Shown: positions 55,621 to 64,000 of the stretch, piece after piece | Numbering within the stretch: position 1 is the stretch's first letter | Layout of the letters: each line of letters begins with the position of its first letter | Assembly: GCA_023213395.1 (NCBI GenBank) | Contig: CM041465.1 | Location: forward strand, 46,445,741-46,509,740 | Direction of reading: 5' to 3' | Source of the DNA: Cycas panzhihuaensis | Taxonomy: Eukaryota; Cycadophyta | Length of the DNA stretch: 64,000 nucleotides | The notes under the pieces: generated by a model | Seen by the model: the letters and a program-made list of their open reading frames with translations, nothing else | Told to the model about the DNA's origin: nothing | The model's database searches: none | Made by a program: the position numbers and the translations under genes

Positions 55621-57237
55621 TTTTCCTTTGTTTTGGGCTATCTTATTTCTGCCATTAGTGTCTCCTTGCCTGCATTTCTTGCTCAAGGTAGCGGCAAAGA
55701 GGGGTTGCATAGGATTTGGGTGAGAGCTGGGTGGATTCTACACCACCTTCCACGCTCCTCAAGTGGCTCTTTGCCCCCGAAACCTTCCCTTTTGCCCCGT
55801 GCTATCCTTGGCAATCAAGCAAGGGTTTGTTAGGCCATTTTTAGCCACTGAAATCAGCGATGTCACATGTTGCAGTGCTGATTTGAGGGCTCATGCATTG
55901 ATCCAGGCAACTCACGTAAGCCCCGGCTATATGTCCTTTGCCCAACTCCTTCCCCAGCAACCCAGTTTGCTGTCCATAGCACCTCGGCTTGCTGTAGGTC
56001 TTCTTGGGCTCTTTCCAACTCTTTTTACCTCTATTTATAGCCCTCTTTCACAGCCTTACCCTTGTTGCCTCGTGGATTTTGGGGGAGAGTAGGGTTATTC
56101 CTTGCGGGAGGTGGGCCACTCCGAGGCTTACTGGTTCCTCTCCGTATACTTTGGTTGTTTTCTTTTACAATTTATCATCATTATATTGAATCCTAACGTG
56201 CATGTATTTGAGTTTATATTTGCTTTGGATGTACATGTATTGTTAGGATCTTTCCATTGCATGCTAGCACCCTTTCTCCGGAAAGGGGGAGATTGTCATT
56301 TACTTACAGGTATTTAGAAGGCACAAAGGATCTGTTCCTCTTTCTTCCTTCACGAGTAAGTGCTCCCATTTATGCTTTACTTCCATACCTTATTTATTGT
56401 TAGCATTTTGTTCCTTTCCTTTCCTTGCTTGGTACTTTAGTGTTTTTTTCGGGGAAGGTAAGAGAGCCCCACATTTCAATCTACCGCAATTCTTCACGTC
56501 CGCCGTGCCTTGTGGAGCAACTTCAGGTGCCTCTTGGGAGTGTCACCATTTCAACACGCTTCCGTTCCAAGTACACACTCTCACTCTACTTCATCACTTT
56601 TATTTTCCTTTTGAGTTCTTTTACATAGTAGTAATTAGCTCATCGGAAAGAGAAGGGAAATCAACCTTTGTCTTAATTTACACTTTGTTTACTTTATCAC
56701 TTGCATTTTATTTGCTATAGGAAAAGGTCTTAGGAAACCTTCCCTCTCATCTTTTCCCCCTCCCTTGCCTTGCAAACTTCCCTCTCACTTTATTATCTGT
56801 TTACTTGGTTAGTTTGCTTATACATATCATAACCTCTTCTCTTTGGTTGTTCCCTTTATGTTCTCTCGGTTCTCCGCTTAGCCAGGTAACCGAGGTGATC
56901 CCATCCGTAGGCCATCCACTTGCTTACCTTTTCTTGTTTCTCGCTACTCTAGGGGAACCCTTAAAGGGTTTCCTCCTTCCCCTTCTGGCCATCCAAGGAT
57001 GGGAGGATCCTTCTGTTAGGTCAATCCAGGCTAACCCTACACCTCTTCTCTCCTCGTTTGAAGTGGGGAACCACTTCCAGGTAGCTAGATTCCATTTGCA
57101 GGTCCCGAACTCATGCTTTGGTGCACGGGGCACCCTGCGTGGTATTTGCCCTACTTGTAGGCCTTTTCTCAATTATACCATCGACCGCTCTTATCACTCC
57201 TACTCAATTAGGTAGCTATCCCGTAGACACACATCCA
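55621..57237 (+). repeat. TatK 3' LTR, 5'-truncated (1617 bp)
   Basis: Aligns with 52776-54383. The junction falls at GCTTTTCCTTTG, present in both the gag side and the LTR, so a microhomology deletion is likely. It ends ACACATCCA followed by TCTAC. Confidence 0.87.
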
Positions 57238-57242
57238 TCTAC

Positions 57243-57430
57243 CGATAGAAGTTTTCATAATCAAGTTATAGTGTAGATTTCATTCCACTATAAAAAATAG
57301 TACCCCATCATCCATACATTTCATTAGTCCCTATCACTTTCTCTAGAGCAACAAACACTCACATCATTGCCACCTCTTACCATCTTATGTCTCTTTCTAG
57401 AATAGGAGCCTCGAGTGTTAAGGGGGTAAA
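57243..57430 (+). other. TatA 3' end with polypurine tract
   Basis: The end of the TatA 3' zone. ATTGCCACCTCTTACCATCT (57367-57386) matches TatB just inside its PPT (about 4945-4970, reversed). The PPT reads AAGGGGGTAAA at 57420-57430. Confidence 0.78.
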
Positions 57431-59991
57431 TGTTTCATAAAAACTTGGCCTCCTTAGTTATATTTGGATTTGTTGGTAAATTAATGCATGTTATATGGTT
57501 TTATTGGTAGTGATTGATGTATGTTGATTCTACTTGATGGATTGGGCCTTATTTCACTAAAATGATCTGTGATTATTAATTAATGAAATATAATGAATGA
57601 TGATGTAATAGGTATTTCTATCATTCTATCGATGATGTAAACTATGGCAACAAAGTTTTCTTTATGACTAACTTAACCCCATACTTCCTTCAAAATTTAT
57701 TAAGTTTAAATTTTTTTATCCTTGATTTCACCCAATCTTTTATCATTTTTGGGCTTGTGTTTATCATTTTCATCATGTTTTGGGCCTCTCTCCTCATTAA
57801 TAAAGTCATTTATGCCTTAATTTATCAATGAAAATTATTTTTTGACCTTTCTAATGAGTTATTTCTGCCTCCTAACTAATCTTCACATTTTTTATTGCAT
57901 GCATACAAAACTCAGCTTGTATGTCAAAATTTTTGTATGCCACCACCCAAATTTGGTGGGATTTAATTCTCTCAATACCCAGAAGTGTTATAAAGAGATT
58001 GTTGATCATATTTTTTGATATGGAAAAATGGATAGATGGAGAGAGATAGAGAAGTAAAGATAGATAAGAATTATAAAGGAAGAAGTGATTCTTGCTCTTT
58101 GATTGAGTGATTTTGTGAACTTCTTAGAGAATTCTTGAGGACTACTGATGTGCTTTTTTGAGACTTGATTTTCTAAAGTTATTAGATGAAATCTCAAAGA
58201 AGTTTTACTGATGTGCTACTACTACTTAATTGTTAATAGTCTAAGCTTTCATCTCTTTAGATCTTCATCAATTTTTGCTTTAAACTTCTTTGGATTTGGT
58301 AAGATCTTTCCTATTGGCTTTCAAGCTTATTTCATGTTGTCTTAAAGGTAATTTTAACCGAGAATTATTTCTTTTCAATGGTTGATTATTGTTGGGCTAT
58401 TGTTTGGACTTTTGGAATTGAAATATATGCTGAAAGATCTATCCTTTATGGGGTTCCTTAAGGATAGACTAGGGTGGGGCATGGTTATCTCTCTATTATA
58501 CATCTAGCTACTCCCCACTCTTTTACAGCAGCTTATATTTTAGTTGGATTGACACTCTTGTTTGGCATTGTTTGGCTTTTATTTGGCCTTATTGGATTGT
58601 TGTTGCTTCCTTCTTTTCTCTTGTTTTGAAGGAAAGTGTGTGGGGAAAGTTAGTCAAGTGAAAAGAAAACTATCATTCTTAGGTTCTCTTTATAATAGAA
58701 AAGGAATATTCATCTTGCATCTATTATTGCATGCACTTTTATTTTCAAGTTAGCTCTTGCATCTTTTGAATCAAAAGTTGATAGTGTTATTTGGTTGGAA
58801 TATCTCTGATTTTCAACTTTTATATTGGAGCTCTTACTACTCCAACTGTAATAGAACCTTTGATTGATCTTGCATGCATGATTATTGTTTAGATTTATAA
58901 CTTGTCCATCATCTCATAGGTCTGAAAATCATCATAAAACATCATTAGTTTCCTTTAAGATTATCTCTTTCTATGTATTATTTCATCATTTTAAAAAATA
59001 AATTAGTTGCATGCATCAAGGTTAGAGCATATTAGCTAGTCTTGCATGTAGAATAATTTCTTTTGAAAAGGAATTTGTATAAAGATTATGTGAATATTTT
59101 AAGATTTTATTTGCATGGAATCATCTCTCTTAAAATGAATCATTCATGTTGCATGTAGTAAATCCACTTCATAGTTGCATGTGCATCTTTATCTTGCATG
59201 CAACAAAAAAGGACTTGCATACATATTGCATGTGTATCCTTTATCTTACATGTAACAGAAAAGGACTTGCATGCATATTATATGTGCATCCTTTATCTTG
59301 CATGCAATAGAAAAGGACTTGCATGCATATTGCACATGCATCCTTTATCTTGCATGCAACAAAAAAGGACTTGTATGCATATTACATGTGCATCCTTTAT
59401 CTTGCATGCAACAAAAGAGGGACTTGCATGCATGGTTTCTAGTGTGTTTGTTTGAGATTTTATTATATAAAAAAGAAGAAAAATAAAAAGATTGACCTAA
59501 GTTTGGTCTCGTGATTTCTTTGATTGTATCATTTTGCTCTCTTGGATTTGTGCCCTTACAACAATATCAAAATGTAGAAACCCAAATAAGATAAACTATT
59601 ATTTCCATTAGCTTACCCTCTCATATATCTTAGGAAAACTCAAAAAGTTGAACTGATTATAAGAGAGCAATCTCTAGGAAGGATCTTGAGGATATTGTAA
59701 GTGTGGCTCTGAACTTAGAACTCCTTCTTCAAATTGTGTAGGTTGGTGGATTCTATTACTGCATTTCATATCCACACCTTTCATCATACCCACTCTCACT
59801 AAGGTAGATGACACTACTAGGTGAAGACTCCTTCTTAGGAGTTGGTAAAGATGGTCCTTTAGGTCTCTTTTGAGCTTTGTATTAGATCTTCCCTAAGCCC
59901 TAGACCATCTTTCTAGTAGCCTTGCCAAGGATCCAACCCAAGATCCCCCTAAAACACCATCATCTTACTAGGGACAAACCTTGAACAACTA
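57431..59991 (+). repeat. TatA 3' LTR (2561 bp, full length)
   Basis: Starts TGTTTCATAAAAAC and ends TTGAACAACTA (CCA mutated to CTA). From 57794 on it aligns with the 5' LTR. Its first ~360 bp also align with the reverse complement of the TatB LTR (for example TTTGGGCTTGTG at about 57750, TatB about 33395). AGAAG follows as probable target duplication. Confidence 0.9.
59176..59434 (+). repeat. 52-bp tandem repeat in TatA 3' LTR, 5 units
   Basis: Five units of 52 bp, each with TGCATGTGCATCCTTTATCT and GGACTTGCATGCATAT, differing by a few bases. Frames seen here (59198-59455) are products of the repeat, not genes. The 5' LTR has two units. Confidence 0.9.
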
Positions 59992-60785
59992 AGAAGTATA
60001 TAAAATCATTTCTTAAGAAGTTTAGGATGATGGATTACAAGTTTGTGCAAAGACTATATGTCAAAAGAACATAACTTTTGAAGGAAATTGAGAAGCCTAT
60101 ACTTAATGGAATGTTATATAGAAATTTGGTAGAGACTCTAATCCACTTGACTCATACTAGGCTTAATGTTAATTAGGTTAAGGGATTAGTCTCTTGATAT
60201 ATATAAAATCCTTAGTAACCACATTAGATTCAAGCAAAAAGGATTTAGATATATTTGAAGGGATCTCTAAATCTTGGTTTAAATATCTAAAAGATAGTGA
60301 TGCAATATTGTAAGGTTATATTAATGTTGATTATGGTGGTAACTCTAATGATAGAAAATTTATTACATGATACATATTTGATATTGTTGGTAGGTTAGTA
60401 TTCTAATAATTAAAGAAATAATAAACTATTGTATTATCTTTTATTAGGGCAAAGTACTAGGGACTCTTAGTAGATGCTCATGAAATAGTTTGGTTGAAAG
60501 GAATATAAGATGTTCTTGATATTTGAAGCAATGCAATGATTATCTTCATAGATAACCAAAGTCTTATTCAACTCTTAAAGAATCTTAAATTTCATACTCA
60601 AACCAAGTATATCAAGATACAACACCATTATATTTGGGAGATGGTCAAAGTATGGAAGTTGAATATAGAATATTATTTAGTGATAAATAATTGATAGATA
60701 TATTCATAAAGTTATTTATTAAAGATCATTCTAGAAGAATTTGCATTAAATTAGGTCTATATAAAATTTTTCCTTGAAGAAAAAT
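59992..60785 (+). pseudogene. CopiaH reverse transcriptase end and RNase H
   Basis: Immediately after TatA the + strand gives YIKSFLKKFRMMDYKFV (RT C-terminus), KPILNGMLYRNLVETLIHLT, HTRLNVN, then RNase H: NVDYGGNSNDRKFIT (canonical DADYAGD-x-DDRKST; Asp to Asn at the first position), YIFDIVG, the AKYQGLLVDAHEIVWLKGI segment, FIDNQSLIQLLKNLKFHTQT, KYIKIQHHYI and SYLLKIILEEFALN. Stops are many. Orientation and content continue the same copia element as 952-2594 and 33726-33892, but the front two thirds of RT are missing. Confidence 0.85.
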
Positions 60786-61210
60786 GAATCTACAAGGCCA
60801 ACTCTCACTCTTCTTGAGGGTTATTAATTTATGACACCAAGTTGATCTATAATTATATGGTAAATCTTGAATCTCACATTCATATTAAGAGGGGATATTA
60901 AAAAACATGATTAAAGGTTAACACGTGGTAGTTGTTAATGCTTCATGTGTTTGTAAGTGGAGTCATTGGATAAATAAGTGTCACTTAAGAGATGTAACAT
61001 TTCATAAGAGTCTCAAAACTATCCAAAGAATGACAACTATTTGTTAGAATTACCCTTTAAGATCCTATAAAATAGATTCTAGCTAGGGTTCATAAATCAT
61101 TCCTTTAGGTTTAGTGATGTAACATTGGAATTTCTAATAAATCATTAATCTTTTGAGTAGAGATTTTTTCCCAAAAACTTTTTCCATATAAACCTATGTC
61201 TTTTATACAT
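60786..61210 (+). repeat. CopiaH 3' end: polypurine tract and probable 3' LTR
   Basis: AAGAGGGGA near 60887-60896 looks like the polypurine tract, followed by TATTAAAAAACATGATT as the probable LTR start (TG to TA). Copia-like U5 wording (TTTTTCCCAAAAACTTTTTCC) occurs at about 61169-61189. The LTR end is uncertain, near 61210-61250, and no partner LTR was found. Confidence 0.45.
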
Positions 61211-63196
61211 TTGTTTCCCTATTTGACATATTATCTTATGCTATTCAAATGATAGAAAGATCTAATAGGAATTCACATAGGCGTCAAGGCGACCTTGAGT
61301 ATGTATGAAATCTCATAAAAAAATTAACTTTACATATAGTTATGTGACTTACAAATTCATCATTACTTAATTAATTAAATATATAATTTATAATATTTTA
61401 GCTAAGGGAATGAACAATATATAGTTAAATCCTAAAGTCTTTAACTATTTGAATTAATATAACAAGTAGCATCATAACTTCTATAACAAAGTTTCATTCA
61501 TCAAAAGTTGTTTTCATAACTTTAGTTGAACATTCCTTAGATCTATTACATCCTCATCAAGGCTACACACATAAATATTTCATTCTTTATGTTACTATCA
61601 TTTTATAAAATGTTACAATATTATAATTATTAGATGTAATATCTAATTATACTTTATATTATATCTAATTCCATCTACACTCTCATGTATTTTCTAAATA
61701 TTGTATTATTTGTCACCTTAACATGTGTTCTATTTAGTAAATATGATATCACATAAAGAATGACCTAGAGGGTTCTCAGATGAGGTAAGAGATTTTATAA
61801 CTTTATACATGATTCTTTGGATAATTTGAAGTTTGACCATTCTTCCACTAATCTATTGTACATAATGCTTGTACATACTCATTCTTTCATATCCATTTAT
61901 CCATATCACATTCACCTTAGTTTCCATTTGTCTATTATTGGGTTTATTTCCATTGTTATAGATTTTACATTTTATGTCCTAACCTATTGGTATTAAGATC
62001 CTTAACTCCAAATCCAACATTGTGGTATCATAGCCTATGATTTAATCCTATTTTAAGTTTTTTAAAGCTACTTTTTATATTATTTTAGGAATAATTTTAT
62101 GTCTTCTTTTAGTGATCTAGTTAGTCTCTTTTAAAGAACTTTTCAAGCTATTTAAGGGCCATTTTTAAATATTGAAAATGCCTTTTAATAAGTTAATTAA
62201 TTCTATTTTTTGACATATTTTGGGGTCATTATTTTAAAGTTCATGAAGTTTTTTAGGGGTTGCTTTATTACGAAGTTGTGAAGTTTTAAGGGCCTATTTT
62301 TTAAGCTATAGAAAGGAAGTTTTCATGGTAGAAATGGCAAATTATTGGTAATGATAAAATGTTTTTTGAGACCTGAGTTTTAGTGCATATGGCTAGCCAT
62401 AACAATATTGCATGCATGTTTTATCTGAGTTTATAGAAGCATATTTTTTAAAGTTATTTTTATGCAAGAAAACTAGAAGCAAAAGTGCTACAAATATAGG
62501 TTTGGTCATCCTATGAATGTAACTAATCTACTACTAAAAGGAAGAGTAAAAATAATTAAAAAATATAGTAAAAAGTGATTTATAATGGCTTTTTTAAATT
62601 CATACTTTTTTACTAGAATATACAATTACTTTAAAACCCTATAAGGCTTATGAAAAAAGAAAATAATGGAAATATATCATGAAAAATATAAGAAGTTAAT
62701 TTATATTTTTATTTTTTACTCAATTATTGGAAGTCTTAAATCTCTTTAGACTTCAGTATATATTATGTAGTCTGCCATGTATATTTATTAAAAAAGAAAA
62801 GAAAAGAAAAGAATGACTTTCAAAAAATATTCTCTAATTTGAAGAGATGCAAGAAAAACTATATATATTGAAAAAATAAAATATTTTACAACTATTTATT
62901 ATTGTTTGAATTTACCCCTATATTTTGAAAAAACAAGGAGAGAAATTAATTTTCTTTATGGATTAAGTGATGTTTTTTTACTACATTTTAAGTGGTCTCA
63001 CCTAGCTTCTTTGATCCCTTATATCCATACAACTATATAGTAGGATATTCTAGAAGTAACATCTCCTAATAATTATAGAATCTACCACTTTGTTTCTATA
63101 AAAATAAGCCTTACTATGGCTATAATCTAAGATACCTAGATGATTTTACAAGCACTTATATCATTAGAGAGTGACAGGTTTTGAACTTTTTAATAA
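61211..63196. other. AT-rich DNA, nothing recognised
   Basis: No frame, RNA gene or repeat boundary stands out. Short A/T runs and a GAAAA/AAAAG repeat (about 62793-62813) occur. It could be unrelated non-genic DNA or a very old element. Confidence 0.55.
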
Positions 63197-63619
63197 TGTA
63201 ACTGAGCATAGATTGGATTAGAGTGGGATGTGACTTTCCTGCACTCTTTTCTCATACACAGAAATGACAATAGAAAATAAATAAGAAATGCATCTCTTAT
63301 ATTAATATTGGGAACTAATTACAAAAGTGAAGTACACTAAAGAGCACGAAATGGGCACAAAAGAAAACTAAAGAGTATCAAAGTATAGTTCTCATAAGAG
63401 AAGATAATTACACAATAACCTTCTTCTATAATCTATAATCCTTAAATAGATAAAAAGGGCATTTTCCCTATAATCTATTGGCAAATCAAATGCCACTGTA
63501 TTTTATTAGTGGCTTTAACAACCTATACACAAAAGTTAATAACTAACACTTAACCTTCTAGTGCCTTAACTATGAGTGCTAATATCTTGATTCTATTAAC
63601 TACATGTGGTCATGTAACA
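63197..63619 (-). repeat. ChrG 3' LTR
   Basis: On the minus strand it starts TGTTACATGACC right after a purine tract. The far end is proposed at TGTAACTGAGC (63197), giving about 423 bp with TGTTAC/GTTACA-type ends. The left edge is tentative because the second LTR is outside the window. Confidence 0.65.
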
Positions 63620-63635
63620 GGTCCCCTCCCCTAAG
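63620..63635 (-). other. ChrG polypurine tract
   Basis: Minus strand CTTAGGGGAGGGGACC directly before the LTR start. Confidence 0.8.
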
Positions 63636-64000
63636 ATGTTGAGTCCCTAAAGTAAAGGATATATGGATATTGCTTGATAAAATCCATTAATTCCCAAGTT
63701 ACCTCATTTGGTTCACAACCAACCCACTATACCAAATACTTATAAATTATCCTATTTTGAAGATATCATTATCTACTAGAGAAGATATATTTTGAGGCAA
63801 TAGTAAGAGTTTGTTCTTCATCTAATAGAGATAGGACTATTTGTGGGGTTGTTCCCTTATTAAGATAGGTAACATAGAAGACATTATGAATCTTAGTATT
63901 GGGTATGGGTTCTAAGGAATATGCCATTTCACCAATATATTAGAGAACTTTATAAGAGCCATGGTAATGAGGACTAAGCTTCTAGTTCTTATGATATTTA
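63636..64000 (-). pseudogene. ChrG integrase C-terminus and chromodomain remnant (runs off the window)
   Basis: Minus-strand translation from 64000: LSPHYHGSYKVL (canonical P-R-(F/Y)-(Y/F)-GPY-x-(V/I)), IGEMAYSLEP, NTKIHNVFYVTYLNK (canonical IH-N-V-FHVS-x-L-K), LLDEEQTLTIASKYI, then YLV-x-WVGCEPNEVTWELMDF, the chromodomain hallmark (VKW-x-G-x-x-x-x-E-x-TWE). A few stops are present. It is a second chromovirus, related in layout to ChrD but with different sequence. Confidence 0.82.

Larger units (their letters stand above)
51663..57237 (+). mobile_element. TatK: Tat-type Ty3/gypsy element with 2.7-kb LTR, internally deleted
   Basis: 5' LTR 51663-54383, Tat-type PBS 54385-54402, a gag start (54545-55620), then a jump straight into the middle of the 3' LTR (55621-57237). 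All of pol and the first ~1.1 kb of the 3' LTR are missing. Base composition is visibly GC- and CpG-richer than everything around it. LTR copies are about 93-95% identical by eye. This suggests the youngest or least deaminated insertion of the window. It is a different family from TatA/TatB: the LTRs do not align. Confidence 0.88.
33893..59991 (+). mobile_element. TatA: Tat/Ogre-like Ty3/gypsy element, deleted in pol, with three elements inside it
   Basis: 5' LTR 33893-35938 (start missing), PBS 35945-35962, gag 36000-38480, PR (38500-38882 and 44110-44350, split by CopiaE), linker to about 45420, then no RT, RNase H or IN, then spacer, aRNH 46657-47085, 3' non-coding zone (split by NaCop and TatK), PPT 57420-57430, 3' LTR 57431-59991. 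AGAAG (59992-59996) should be the right target duplication; its partner is lost with the LTR start. CopiaH pol resumes at 59992. TatA is homologous to TatB in every retained segment. Confidence 0.88.

Noticed and set aside
59176-59434. CRISPR-like array of direct repeats
   Set aside because: Units are contiguous 52-mers with no unique spacers, in a plant LTR.
59198-59486. Cys/His-rich repeated small protein
   Set aside because: It is only the translation of the 52-bp tandem repeat in the TatA LTR.
61211-63196. Possible further element
   Set aside because: No LTR pair, PBS, PPT or pol motif could be found by eye.

Overview
The window is plant nuclear DNA made almost entirely of old, nested LTR retrotransposons. 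I found no host protein gene, tRNA, rRNA or CRISPR array. A seed plant is indicated by the plant-type Ty1/copia, chromovirus and Tat/Ogre-type Ty3/gypsy domains, the initiator-Met primer sites (TGGTATCAGAGC) and the Tat-type primer site (TGGCGAC...CTGGGGA). The species cannot be named. Coding remnants are full of TAG/TAA/TGA where CAG/CAA/CGA/TGG would be expected, together with D-to-N, G-to-S and C-to-Y changes. This is the pattern expected from deamination of methylated cytosine over a long time.

Layout (labels are mine). CopiaH is a + strand copia element and the oldest layer. It survives in three pieces: gag-PR-IN (952-2594), the end of IN (33726-33892) and RT end/RNase H/3' end (59992-about 61210). 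TatB is a minus-strand Tat/Ogre-like gypsy element at 2600-33720. It sits in CopiaH integrase with a 5-bp target duplication (GATTA/GATTG). TatA is a + strand relative of TatB at 33893-59991, lying in CopiaH further downstream. Its 5' LTR has lost about 363 bp.

Insertions in TatB: CopiaF (+, 10791-13597, 5' part only), ChrD (minus-strand chromovirus, 13598-19379) and GypC (complete + strand gypsy, 24077-30609). Insertions in TatA: CopiaE (complete minus-strand copia, 38883-44104), NaCop (small gag-only minus-strand copia-type element, 48256-51296) and TatK (GC-richer Tat-type element with 2.7-kb LTRs, 51663-57237). At the right edge is the 3' end of another minus-strand chromovirus, ChrG (63197-64000).

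TatA and TatB belong to one family and can be aligned segment by segment. TatB keeps gag, PR, RT, part of RNase H, the tail of IN and a second archaeal-type RNase H (aRNH). TatA keeps gag, PR and aRNH but has lost RT-RNase H-IN. TatB also carries about 2.4 kb that TatA lacks. That segment holds an antisense, decayed reading frame resembling plant mobile domain (PMD) proteins, and it is the most unusual gene-like item here. The 5' LTRs of TatB and TatA lie head to head, 172 bp apart, as a large imperfect inverted repeat.
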